Assembly (NCBI RefSeq): GCF_023283885.1 | Contig: NZ_JAKILA010000005.1 | Location: 62,001 to 126,000, forward strand | Origin: Shewanella basaltis | GTDB lineage: Bacteria; Pseudomonadota; Gammaproteobacteria; Enterobacterales; Shewanellaceae | DNA length: 64,000 bases | Reading direction: 5' to 3' | Part shown: in pieces, positions 17,870 through 26,273 of the stretch | Position numbering within the stretch: position 1 is the stretch's first letter | How the letters are laid out: each line of letters starts with the position of its first letter | Notes under the pieces: model-generated | Seen by the model: the letters and a program-made list of their open reading frames with translations, nothing else | Told to the model about the DNA's origin: nothing | The model's database searches: none | Program-made: the position numbers and the translations under genes

Positions 17870-18667
17870 TTAATGACTCCATAATGCAGTATGTTGGTTA
17901 GATTGAGTCAATGACGAAAGCTTCATCAATGTGGGTTTAAAGCGATTGTATTTAATGGTTTGCTGATGCAGTAGTATGCAGCCGATACAGTATTTACTGA
18001 ATGCCGTTGGCGCAAAATAGTGTTGCGGCATTAACTGATAAAATGGCGAGTTTTTTGAATGCTTTAGTTGTTTTAATTCCACAATAAAAAAACCGGTTAG
18101 ATCGATGCGATCTTGTCCCTGTGACGATTGATACCATAAATTAAAATCGATTGTTAAGCGCTCAGGTAATGCTTCATTGGCCAGTGCTATTCGCTCGTAA
18201 CCACCTTGTTGTGATACACAAAGTTGAGCAAAGTCATAACCTAAATGCTGCTGAATAAAACCCTGGTTATTCAATGCAGATTGCTCGTTGTTATGACAAC
18301 GGATCCGGCTTTTAATGGTGCGTTTATGGTTATTTTTAAATTTAACTTCAAGGTATTGTGTTTGAGTGTCGAGATAAGTGCGTTTACGTACTTTAAAGCG
18401 GTTTAGTTTGCCGTTGTGATGATCTTTGTAAAAGCTCATTTCATGGGTGTCAAAGTACTGGTTAAAGTAGTTTGAAGTACACTTTCCATTAATTTTTAAT
18501 ACGCTGTAATGATCACGCGCTGCTAACAACAGTGTGGGTAAATATGCCAAGGGTAAAATGAATTTAGAATCCACTCTATCTTGTAAATTTGCATGTGTTA
18601 AGTCGTCAAGGCTATGGCTATCAAAGTGCGATAGTAAGTGTTCAATATTATGATTAATTATATTCAT
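17870..18667 (-). CDS. VTC-domain (polyphosphate polymerase-like) protein
   Basis: 265 residues, a stand-alone VTC domain of the CYTH/triphosphate-tunnel fold. The basic tunnel residues known from yeast Vtc4 have plausible counterparts: RVDSKF (K35), NRFKVRKRTY (R90, K92, R94, R96), YLEVKFK (E107, K109), ERLTIDFN (R170), FFIVELKQ (E197, K199) and AFSKYC (K225). This suggests an active ATP-dependent polyphosphate polymerase or phosphotransferase in the cytoplasm. There is no SPX domain or membrane helix; the membrane part is likely supplied by DUF4956. It is the first gene of a three-gene leftward operon. Activity in bacteria is much less studied than in yeast. Confidence 0.85.
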   Translation of the reverse strand: MNIINHNIEHLLSHFDSHSLDDLTHANLQDRVDSKFILPLAYLPTLLLAARDHYSVLKINGKCTSNYFNQYFDTHEMSFYKDHHNGKLNRFKVRKRTYLDTQTQYLEVKFKNNHKRTIKSRIRCHNNEQSALNNQGFIQQHLGYDFAQLCVSQQGGYERIALANEALPERLTIDFNLWYQSSQGQDRIDLTGFFIVELKQLKHSKNSPFYQLMPQHYFAPTAFSKYCIGCILLHQQTIKYNRFKPTLMKLSSLTQSNQHTALWSH

Positions 18668-19560
18668 TTGAGTTACTTATCATTATTAGTTTATTTTTAC
18701 TCAGCTTGTGTCTAATTTCTTATCAAGAGGCTCAACTGAATGCTGAAGTGCCATAAGTTAATATTCAGTTGCTATTGGTTATATTCGTAGGTCTCCTGTT
18801 AATGATTGGCAACATAACTTTTAGATGAGTGTACAAAGAGATTGTGCAGAAAATATGATGTAACTGTGGAGAAAGACTGTAGATGTTAACTTTTTAATGA
18901 TGTGCAGCTAAATAATACGCATCATTGAGGCGCATATTATGTTTATATTTTTATAAAGACTTATTGATTGATTGAAAGTCTTAATACCATTTCTCTTTAT
19001 CGTCATATCCATCATCATTTTATTCGGTCTATTACCAAGTCGATGTTTTTAAAGCATCTCATTTTTTGAGGGGATTGACCTATTGTTAGGCGATCTCGTT
19101 TAGCTTTCGACTTGCACTGTTCTTATCACTTCATGAGCACAATTTTGGTGCGCCACTTAATGGAATGGCACTCTGTTAACTGCGTTGAGCTCGGTTTTTC
19201 CCTCTCCTACATTGTATTTAGTTAACCTACAACTTGAATTTTTAAAAAAAATGCAACATCAAATCGTTGTAAGCTTTTGTTAAATAACAACTTAAATTTA
19301 AGTGTTAAATTTTTTGTGTTTTTTTATTGCTAAAGTGATTGACGAGGAAAAATCTAAGTGGGAATATGCTCAGTAGTTGAGCAATTGCTTATTTTGGGGT
19401 GCAAGAGCTCAACAGGTTACTTTTTAGTGATGATTGTCTAGGGGAAAATTGTGACGTAAATGAGCGTTAATGATTTTTTATCGGGCATAAATTTCTACTA
19501 CTGAGAGCGTTTTCGTTCTAAAAGTAATTTAATAACAATACTTATAAAAAAGGTTTTACT
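18668..19560. other. Long intergenic region between VTC operon and ABC importer cluster
   Basis: About 890 bp between divergently read operons. I see no reading frame with family features and no tRNA. Both promoters should lie here. Near the right end, AGAGCG and CGTTCT flank TTTT at 19505-19520, a short LacI-like inverted repeat with one mismatch, about 40 bp before the outer-membrane protein gene. The middle is A+T-rich with no clear repeat match elsewhere in the window. Confidence 0.5.
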
Positions 19561-20328
19561 ATGTTTAATAATATTAAAAGAAAATTAGTAATTACGTCTG
19601 TCGCATTAACAACTTGTATGGGTATGCAAGCTCAGGCTCAAGAAGGTGGGGAGTGGGATTTAGGCTTTGGTCTTAAAACAAATCATTTATGGCATGGCTT
19701 TATTGTTACTGATGGGGTAATGACAGCAGCCTCGCTTGAATATAAAACAGCAGATAAGAAAACCACTTTTGGTCTCTGGGGTGGCGGCTCATTTAATGGT
19801 GAGTTCAAAGAGTTTACTTATTACGTGTCACACAAGTTTACCGACAATTTCTATGTTGAAGTTGTTAACCATGGTAATCACTCATCGATTCCTGATGGCG
19901 AAGTTGATATTTTCGATTATTCGTCAGATCCATCTAAAACCGGCAATTTTACTGACATTGGTGTTGGTTATACCTTTGAAGGCAGTACACCAATTTCTGT
20001 TTATTATTCGGTTATTGTGCAAGGTATCGACAAGTTTGAAGATGAAGATACTGGCAAAAATGAGCGCGCTTACACCAACTATATCGAAGTGTCTGCCCCT
20101 GTGTGGAAAGGCGTTGATGGCGATAGCGTAAAAGCCTTTGTCGGTGGTGCCTTTTCTCCAGTTCAAAAACAGAATTTTTACTCTGATGATGCAAACATCA
20201 ATAACGTTGGCTTTACTTACTATAAAGACCTAACGGTATTAGGTACTACCTTACCTGTATCGGCCACGGCAATGTGGAACCCTGCACTGAACAATGGTGC
20301 GCTACAAGTTGCTGTTGATCTTTTCTAA
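19561..20328 (+). CDS. Putative outer-membrane beta-barrel linked to polyol importer
   Basis: 255 residues with a signal peptide cleaved near QAQA-QEGG (residue ~27). The mature part alternates polar and aromatic residues, with GLKTNHLWHGFIVTDG at the start and ends in LQVAVDLF, a terminal Phe typical of outer-membrane barrels. Many strands are predicted. I do not recognise the family by name; it resembles small putative channel or barrel proteins found with sugar transport genes. It lies 73 bp before the ABC substrate-binding protein gene and shares its direction, separated by a hairpin, so a role in passing the same solute through the outer membrane is an inference. Confidence 0.7.
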   Translation: MFNNIKRKLVITSVALTTCMGMQAQAQEGGEWDLGFGLKTNHLWHGFIVTDGVMTAASLEYKTADKKTTFGLWGGGSFNGEFKEFTYYVSHKFTDNFYVEVVNHGNHSSIPDGEVDIFDYSSDPSKTGNFTDIGVGYTFEGSTPISVYYSVIVQGIDKFEDEDTGKNERAYTNYIEVSAPVWKGVDGDSVKAFVGGAFSPVQKQNFYSDDANINNVGFTYYKDLTVLGTTLPVSATAMWNPALNNGALQVAVDLF

Positions 20329-20340
20329 TTATTGAAGCAT

Positions 20341-20367
20341 GCGTTAGCCGTGAAGTTCGGCTAGCGC
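20341..20367 (+). terminator. Hairpin between barrel gene and substrate-binding protein gene
   Basis: GCGTTAGCCG (20341-20350) and CGGCTAGCGC (20358-20367) form a 10-bp stem with one G-U pair, followed by a T-rich stretch. It probably attenuates read-through or stabilises the barrel mRNA. Confidence 0.65.
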
Positions 20368-20401
20368 CTTTACTTTTAATTAATTAATACAGGTATTTAT
20401 T

Positions 20402-21712
20402 ATGTCGATGAAATTATCAGCAGTGGCTGGATGCGCGTTATTATTCAGCACGTCTCTATTGGCCGAAACCATCACTATCGCAACGGTTAACAATGGTGAC
20501 ATGATCACCATGCAAGAGTTAAGCAGCGATTTTACAGCTAAAAACCCCGATATTACCCTCAAATGGGTCACCCTTGAAGAAAACATTTTACGCCAACGAG
20601 TCACAACAGACGTTGCGACCCGTGGTGGCCAATATGATGTGATGACCATTGGTACCTACGAGGTGCCGATTTGGGGAAAACAAGGTTGGTTAACAGAGTT
20701 AGATAAACTAGGTGAAAATTACGATTTAGATGATTTGTTACCCGCGATTCGCAGTGGTTTAACTGTCGATAACAAATTATTTGCGGCACCATTTTATGGT
20801 GAAAGTTCGATGGTGATGTATCGCAAAGATTTAATGCAAAAAGCGGGTCTTGAAATGCCAACAAAACCAAGTTGGGATTTTATTCGTCAAGCCGCTAAAG
20901 CCATGACTGACAAAGAAGCAGGTGTATACGGTATTTGTTTGCGCGGTAAAGCGGGTTGGGGCGAAAACGTTGCCTTAATTACTTCAATGTCTAACTCATT
21001 CGGTGCCCGTTGGTTTGATGAAAACTGGCAACCACAATTTGACAGCAAAGAATGGCAAGCAACCTTACAGTATTATGTTGAATTGCTTGAAGAGTCGGGC
21101 CCTCCAGGTTCTTCAGCTAATGGTTTTAACGAAAACTTAGCGTTATTTCAAACAGGTAAATGTGGTATTTGGATTGATGCAACGGTTGCTGGCGCTTTTG
21201 TGACCAATGTGAAAGACTCAGAAGTTGCTGATAAAGTCGGCTTTGCATTAGCACCAGATAATGGCTTAGGTAAGCGTGGTAATTGGCTGTGGGCTTGGAC
21301 CTTAGCTGTGCCGAAAAGCAGCACTAAATCGGATGCAGCCATGAAGTTTATTAGCTGGGCGACATCAAAAGAGTATTCGGCGTTAGTGGCAGAGAAAAAA
21401 GGCTGGGCAAAAGTGCCACCAGGAACCCGTGCGTCATTGTATGACAATCCTGAGTACATAAAAGCCGCTCCTTTTGCGCAAATTACTCTAGAGTCTATTC
21501 AATCTGCCGATCCAATTAATCCTACGGTTAAACCGGTTCCTTACGTGGGTATTCAGTTTGTGGCGATTCCTGAGTTTCAAGGAATTGGTACTGCGGTAGG
21601 GCAACAATTTTCAGCGGCTTTAACGGGGCAACTTACCGTAAAACAAGCGCTAGAAAGTTCACAACGTTTAGTTGAACGTGCAATGAAAAAAGCGCGTTAC
21701 CCTAAAAAATAA
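20402..21712 (+). CDS. ABC sugar-alcohol substrate-binding protein (MtlE/SmoE-like)
   Basis: 436 residues with a Sec signal peptide ending near SLLA. The mature protein is a periplasmic family 1 (MalE-type) binding protein; stretches such as RGGQYDVMTIGTYEVPIWGK, PFYGESSMVMYRKDLM and GKRGNWLWAWTLAVPKSS are characteristic of the mannitol/sorbitol/glucitol-binding subgroup. It would deliver a polyol to the permease pair downstream. A strong terminator follows its stop and 225 bp separate it from the first permease gene, an arrangement that yields excess binding protein over permease. The exact ligand is not proved by sequence. Confidence 0.9.
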   Translation: MSMKLSAVAGCALLFSTSLLAETITIATVNNGDMITMQELSSDFTAKNPDITLKWVTLEENILRQRVTTDVATRGGQYDVMTIGTYEVPIWGKQGWLTELDKLGENYDLDDLLPAIRSGLTVDNKLFAAPFYGESSMVMYRKDLMQKAGLEMPTKPSWDFIRQAAKAMTDKEAGVYGICLRGKAGWGENVALITSMSNSFGARWFDENWQPQFDSKEWQATLQYYVELLEESGPPGSSANGFNENLALFQTGKCGIWIDATVAGAFVTNVKDSEVADKVGFALAPDNGLGKRGNWLWAWTLAVPKSSTKSDAAMKFISWATSKEYSALVAEKKGWAKVPPGTRASLYDNPEYIKAAPFAQITLESIQSADPINPTVKPVPYVGIQFVAIPEFQGIGTAVGQQFSAALTGQLTVKQALESSQRLVERAMKKARYPKK

Positions 21713-21724
21713 ATCTGTATTGAT

Positions 21725-21756
21725 AACGGATAAGTGGTGAACACTTATCCGTTTTT
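21725..21756 (+). terminator. Terminator after the substrate-binding protein gene
   Basis: AACGGATAAGTG (21725-21736) and CACTTATCCGTT (21742-21753) are exact complements around a 5-base loop, followed by TTT. It lies inside the transporter cluster and so partially separates expression of the binding protein from the permeases. Confidence 0.88.
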
Positions 21757-21794
21757 AGTATTTCACTTCAGGTTAAATCAGCAATAAAAGCCTT

Positions 21795-21816
21795 AGGTTA
21801 AACTATAGTTTGACCT
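21795..21816. promoter_or_regulatory. 22-bp near-perfect palindrome upstream of the permease genes
   Basis: The arms AGGTTAAACTA (21795-21805) and TAGTTTGACCT (21806-21816) are complementary at all but one position. It lies between the terminator and the first permease gene, where an internal promoter would be expected, so it is a good candidate operator. I cannot name the regulator. Confidence 0.6.
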
Positions 21817-21937
21817 GACTAGCATAAAATTTGCCATGATATTTATCCCTTATTAAAAAGATAACAAGGGGAATAACAGTGAGTTTGATGTTTATTGTGT
21901 GACTTGATCCGAAGTTGTTTATCAAAAGGTCTAGGTT

Positions 21938-22810
21938 ATGGCTACGACAAATTCACGCTCGCTTGCTCGGTTGATGTTATTCCCATCAGTGTTACTACTG
22001 TTGGCTTGGATGATCGTACCGCTATGCATGACGTTGTACTTTTCATTTTTAGATTACAATTTGTTAACCCCCGGTAATGATGAATTCATTGGGTTTGTTA
22101 ACTATGAATTCTTTTTAACTGATCCGGCTTTTATCGAATCGTTTTTTAATACGCTGCTATTAGTCACTGGCGTGCTGTTTATTACCCTGGTTGGCGGTAT
22201 TGGCTTGGCGGTGTTATTAGACCAAGCGATTTGGGGCCGAAACTATGTGCGTATTATGGTGTTGGCACCCTTTTTTGTGATGCCTACTGTGTCTGCATTG
22301 GTTTGGAAAAACATGTTGATGAACCCTGTTAATGGGTTGTTTGCTCACTTTGCGACATGGATTGGTGTCGATCCAATTGATTTTTTTGCTCAAATGCCGT
22401 TGTTTTCTATCATTATTATTGTGTCTTGGCAGTGGTTGCCTTTTGCGGCATTAATCTTGTTAACTGCAATTCAGTCGCTTGACCGTGAGCAACTAGAAGC
22501 CGCCGACTTAGATGGTGCAGGGCCTATTAGTAAGTTTTTATACATAGTGCTGCCGCATTTATCACGCGCAATTACTGCTGTTATTTTGATTGAAACAATA
22601 TTTTTATTGTCTATTTTTGCCGAAATATTGGTCACAACCAGTGGCGGTCCCGGATATGCATCAACCAACATTACTTACCTTATCTACACTCAGTCTTTAC
22701 TGCAGTTTGATGTGGGTGGTGGTTCTGCTGGTGGTATTGTTGCGGTGATCCTTGCCAACATTGTGTCGATTTTCTTAATGCGTTTAATCGGTAAAAATTT
22801 GGAGGGTTAA
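21938..22810 (+). CDS. ABC polyol permease (MalF-type)
   Basis: 290 residues with six hydrophobic helices and the cytoplasmic EAA loop EAADLDGAGPISKFLYIVLP, which contacts the ATPase. MalF/UgpA-type permeases form a heterodimer with the next gene product in the inner membrane. A short MATTNSRSLARL cytoplasmic N-terminus precedes the first helix. The gene is 3 bp from the second permease. The subgroup matches mannitol/sorbitol transport permeases by overall pattern. Confidence 0.9.
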   Translation: MATTNSRSLARLMLFPSVLLLLAWMIVPLCMTLYFSFLDYNLLTPGNDEFIGFVNYEFFLTDPAFIESFFNTLLLVTGVLFITLVGGIGLAVLLDQAIWGRNYVRIMVLAPFFVMPTVSALVWKNMLMNPVNGLFAHFATWIGVDPIDFFAQMPLFSIIIIVSWQWLPFAALILLTAIQSLDREQLEAADLDGAGPISKFLYIVLPHLSRAITAVILIETIFLLSIFAEILVTTSGGPGYASTNITYLIYTQSLLQFDVGGGSAGGIVAVILANIVSIFLMRLIGKNLEG

Positions 22811-22813
22811 ACT

Positions 22814-23644
22814 ATGGCTATTAACAAAAGCAATAAGTCAAAGTTCATTTATACCATTTTAGCTTGGGGTATCAGTGGCTTAATATTTTTTCCGATTTTA
22901 TGGACAATACTAACCAGTTTTAAAACCGAGGCTGAAGCGATTTCTGCGAGCCCAAGTTTATTGATGTTTGATTGGACATTAGAAAACTATCGAGATGTGC
23001 TTGCTCGTTCTCCATATTTCGACCATTTTTGGAACTCTGTCGTTATTTCATTGGGCTCAAGTTTATTGGGATTGCTGATAGCCATTCCTGCGGCATGGTC
23101 TATGGCGTTTGTACAAAATAAACGCACTAAAAATCTGTTGATGTGGATGTTATCAACCAAAATGCTGCCTCCTGTTGGCGTGCTTATTCCGATTTACATG
23201 CTGTTTCGCGATTTTGACTTGCTTGACACTAAAATTGGATTAGTGATTGTGATGACCCTGATCAATCTCCCTATCATGGTATGGATGCTCTATACCTACT
23301 TTAGAGAGATCCCGAATGAAATTTTAGAAGCATCGAGAATGGATGGTGCCAATATTATTGATGAAATCTTTCATGTGTTATTACCAATAGCGTTACCCGG
23401 TATTGCATCGACCTTGTTACTTAACGTCATTTTAGCCTGGAATGAGGCGTTTTGGTCGTTGATCCTTACTGCTGCAAATGCTGCACCATTAACGGCATTT
23501 ATTGCCAGTTATTCCAGCCCTGAAGGGTTATTTTATGCCAAGTTGTCTGCTGCCTCTGCAATGGCCATTGTGCCGATTTTAATACTTGGTTGGTTTAGTC
23601 AAAAACAATTAGTGCGTGGGCTGAGTTTCGGCGCAGTAAAATAG
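22814..23644 (+). CDS. ABC polyol permease (MalG-type)
   Basis: 276 residues, six hydrophobic helices, with the EAA motif [20 protein letters not shown] and the segment [20 protein letters not shown] that is common in MalG-like permeases of the polyol subgroup. It is the partner of the preceding permease and is tightly packed between it (3 bp) and the ATPase gene (10 bp), with a GGAG site leading to the latter. Confidence 0.9.
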   Translation: MAINKSNKSKFIYTILAWGISGLIFFPILWTILTSFKTEAEAISASPSLLMFDWTLENYRDVLARSPYFDHFWNSVVISLGSSLLGLLIAIPAAWSMAFVQNKRTKNLLMWMLSTKMLPPVGVLIPIYMLFRDFDLLDTKIGLVIVMTLINLPIMVWMLYTYFREIPNEILEASRMDGANIIDEIFHVLLPIALPGIASTLLLNVILAWNEAFWSLILTAANAAPLTAFIASYSSPEGLFYAKLSAASAMAIVPILILGWFSQKQLVRGLSFGAVK

Positions 23645-23654
23645 GAGAATTCAA

Positions 23655-24680
23655 ATGGGTAGCATTACATTAAAACAAGTGACAAAAAGTTTTGGCAAAG
23701 TGAACGTGATTAAACCAATTGATCTTGAGATTAAAGATGGTGAGTTTATTGTGTTTGTTGGGCCTTCTGGCTGTGGTAAATCGACACTTTTACGCATGAT
23801 TGCAGGGCTAGAAGATACCACGAGTGGCACCATTGAAATTGACGGTAAAGATGCCACAGATACGCCGCCTTCTAAGCGTGGCTTAGCGATGGTGTTTCAG
23901 TCTTATGCTTTGTATCCGCACATGTCTGTGCGAAATAATATCGCATTTCCGCTTAAACAGGCCAAAATGAGCCCTGAAGAAATTGAAACGAAAATTGCAA
24001 ATGCGGCAAAGATATTAAACCTAGACACTTACCTTGACCGTAAACCAGGACAACTTTCTGGTGGCCAACGTCAACGTGTCGCAATTGGTAGAGCGATTGT
24101 TCGTCAACCGTCGGCTTTTTTGTTTGATGAACCTTTATCAAACTTAGATGCTTCTTTGCGGGTCAACATGCGTTTAGAGATATCTGAACTGCATAAGAGT
24201 TTAGCTACAACCATGGTTTATGTCACACATGATCAGGTCGAGGCGATGACAATGGCAGATCGCATTGCGGTATTTAATGCCGGGATTATTGAACAAGTCG
24301 GTACGCCTCTAGAATTATATAATAAACCGGTTAACCAGTTTGTTGCAGGCTTTATTGGCTCACCTAAAATGAACTTTATGAATGTAAAATCTGCTGATAA
24401 TAATCCTACCGCGACCATAGGTGTTCGCCCAGAACATCTTGTTATTTCAAAAGACAGCGGTATGTGGCATGGAACTGTTGGTGTTATTGAACATCTCGGG
24501 TCAGAAACCTTTTTGCATGTTCACATTGAAAGCGGTGATACCTTGACGGTACGTGCGGACGGTAATTGTGACATTCAATATGGTGACAAGGTATACCTTA
24601 ATGCCTCGCCAGACAAAGTGTTACACTTTGATGCAAATGGACTCACTTTGCCATTAGAAGCGGCCTTAAAAACGGCATAA
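23655..24680 (+). CDS. ABC transporter ATPase (MalK/UgpC type)
   Basis: 341 residues. Nucleotide-binding motifs in order: Walker [11 protein letters not shown]-loop [13 protein letters not shown], signature [17 protein letters not shown], Walker [13 protein letters not shown] and the switch His in [12 protein letters not shown]-terminal TOBE/OB region (about 240-341, [10 protein letters not shown]) is slightly shorter than in MalK. It powers uptake by the two permeases. It is the last gene of the cluster, closed by a terminator at 24707-24736. I see no kinase, dehydrogenase or regulator gene for the substrate next to it. Confidence 0.93.
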   Translation: MGSITLKQVTKSFGKVNVIKPIDLEIKDGEFIVFVGPSGCGKSTLLRMIAGLEDTTSGTIEIDGKDATDTPPSKRGLAMVFQSYALYPHMSVRNNIAFPLKQAKMSPEEIETKIANAAKILNLDTYLDRKPGQLSGGQRQRVAIGRAIVRQPSAFLFDEPLSNLDASLRVNMRLEISELHKSLATTMVYVTHDQVEAMTMADRIAVFNAGIIEQVGTPLELYNKPVNQFVAGFIGSPKMNFMNVKSADNNPTATIGVRPEHLVISKDSGMWHGTVGVIEHLGSETFLHVHIESGDTLTVRADGNCDIQYGDKVYLNASPDKVLHFDANGLTLPLEAALKTA

Positions 24681-24706
24681 TTAACCCTGCGGTGTAAGGG
24701 GGAATG

Positions 24707-24736
24707 AAAAGCTCATCAGAAATGGTGAGCTTTTTT
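24707..24736 (+). terminator. Terminator of the ABC importer cluster
   Basis: AAAAGCTCA and TGAGCTTTT pair around a 10-base loop and are followed by TT. It lies 27 bp after the ATPase stop. Confidence 0.88.
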
Positions 24737-24755
24737 GTTAGTATTTTTAGTTGAG

Positions 24756-24953
24756 TAACCTCAGCTCTGGATAATAAATGCCTTTCAAACAGTCCTTTGC
24801 CCTGCTCACAGCGTTGAATCGACTTACAATAGGCTAGCTATTGACGCGTCAATTCGCCTTGTTAGCAGAACAAATGACAAGCTTGAAAGTGATAATGGGT
24901 AACATGTTGATTTTAAATAGTATAAGTTCATCCCTTATCCCGAGCTCAGGTTA
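24756..24953. mobile_element. MITE family B, copy 2
   Basis: 198 bp, left end TAACCTCAGCTCTGGATAAT and right end TTATCCCGAGCTCAGGTTA, matching copy 1 at 1559-1757 throughout, including AATAGGCTAGCTATTGACGC and GTTAGCAGAACAAATGACAA-type blocks. Flanks show only a partial duplication (AG on either side). It lies in the intergenic space between the importer terminator and the convergent NAD(P)H-hydrate dehydratase gene. Confidence 0.85.
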
Positions 24954-25020
24954 AGTATATAAATCGCAGCGAGTGACTGTTAAAAAATGCAAGTACGATA
25001 CAAACTTGAAGCATTTAAAT

Positions 25021-26046
25021 TTACAGCGTTAATAAGTGTTTGATAGCTTTTGGGATATAGTCAATGAGATCACTGGCAAGCACGCAATAGTTACTGACAT
25101 CACTTGCGGCTAAATCACCACATAAACCATGTAAAAACACCCCAAGACATGCGGCATTAAATGGGCTCATGCCTTGGGCGCAGCATCCGCCAATCATTCC
25201 TGTTAACACATCTCCCGTGCCAGCTTTGGCCAGTGCATTGTTACCTGTTGGGTTAATAAAGGTGGAGTCTCCATTGCTTATCACGCTATGGTGACCTTTT
25301 AATACCACAACAGCGCGAAATTGTTGTGCAGCCTTTGTTGCGTAGTGCACACGATCGGCCTGGATTGCTGCAACGTCTATATTCAGTAGGCGCGCCAATT
25401 CTTTAGGATGTGGGGTAATAATACTGTTTTTGGGAAAGAGTAATGGTGTGTTGGATTGACGTGGAGGCTGATGTAATCGATGACTCATAAAATTGAGCGC
25501 ATCAGCGTCAAATACCATACTTTGGCTACGTGTTTGTAGTGCGCCAAGTAAGGCAAAGAAAAAACCATGATTGCCCTCTGCAATTTCCATATTGCTGGTT
25601 TGTGTCGCTGAGGCGATATACTCATCTTTACTCTGAGCAATACTTAAGCCACTGCCCACAGTGATAACCGATGCTTTCTCTAATAAGGTGTGTATTTGCG
25701 TTAACGCTTTTACATCGATTGACTCAGTATCGATAGACTGTAGTCCAAAAGACATAGACTCAGGCATAGTTGGATTTATCTTGGCATAGACAATTGGGCG
25801 AGTTAACAAGGGATGCATAACAATATTGGGTGTTAATCCACTCACGCTTTGACAAACCCCGGGGCTACTAGCCAAGGTCACATAACCTGCACCCATACGC
25901 AGTGCCGCCACGCTCGACAAATAAGCCGCACCTCGATAATGTATTGAGCCTGCAATATTAAGCACATGACCAAATGTCAATTTATGGCTATTGTCTTGTC
26001 GAGGCGGTAAAAGTGTTTTGATGTATTGTGTTGAGAGTATTTGCAT
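25021..26046 (-). CDS. Stand-alone NAD(P)H-hydrate dehydratase (NnrD/CARKD domain)
   Basis: 341 residues. It matches only the C-terminal (dehydratase) domain of the usual bifunctional YjeF: GHVLNIAGSIHYRGAAYLSS at the start, VLKGHHSVIS, and the catalytic NALAKAGTGDVLTGMIGG. Such enzymes use ADP or ATP to repair hydrated NADH/NADPH. The epimerase half (YjeF_N) is absent. The domain is longer than usual because of a segment of about 50 residues around 85-165 (IDTESIDVKALTQIHTLLEK and neighbours) that I do not find typical. It is probably an extra copy beside the normal bifunctional enzyme, but that gene is not in the window. Confidence 0.85.
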   Translation of the reverse strand: MQILSTQYIKTLLPPRQDNSHKLTFGHVLNIAGSIHYRGAAYLSSVAALRMGAGYVTLASSPGVCQSVSGLTPNIVMHPLLTRPIVYAKINPTMPESMSFGLQSIDTESIDVKALTQIHTLLEKASVITVGSGLSIAQSKDEYIASATQTSNMEIAEGNHGFFFALLGALQTRSQSMVFDADALNFMSHRLHQPPRQSNTPLLFPKNSIITPHPKELARLLNIDVAAIQADRVHYATKAAQQFRAVVVLKGHHSVISNGDSTFINPTGNNALAKAGTGDVLTGMIGGCCAQGMSPFNAACLGVFLHGLCGDLAASDVSNYCVLASDLIDYIPKAIKHLLTL

Positions 26047-26119
26047 TTTTACCGTCCCTTATATTTACCCCTTTTGTAAACATATCACATGGGTGGTAAA
26101 AAATTGTGCGCTAGAACAA

Positions 26120-26151
26120 AAAATGACAACATAACAATATGTTGTCATTTT
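26120..26151. terminator. Bidirectional terminator after MFS gene
   Basis: AAAATGACAACATA (26120-26133) and TATGTTGTCATTTT (26138-26151) are exact 14-bp complements with loop ACAA. It lies between the MFS stop (26274) and the start of the NnrD gene (26046), and ends the leftward MFS transcript. Confidence 0.9.
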
Positions 26152-26273
26152 AGGCAGCGTGAAGGTGTTGATTTGTCGCAAAGATACGCTGATTTTACCG
26201 CGGTGTTTAATCCGTTAGTCGACTCTGAACGACAGTGACACCGCGTCAGAAATGAAGAGTGCTTATCAGCATT

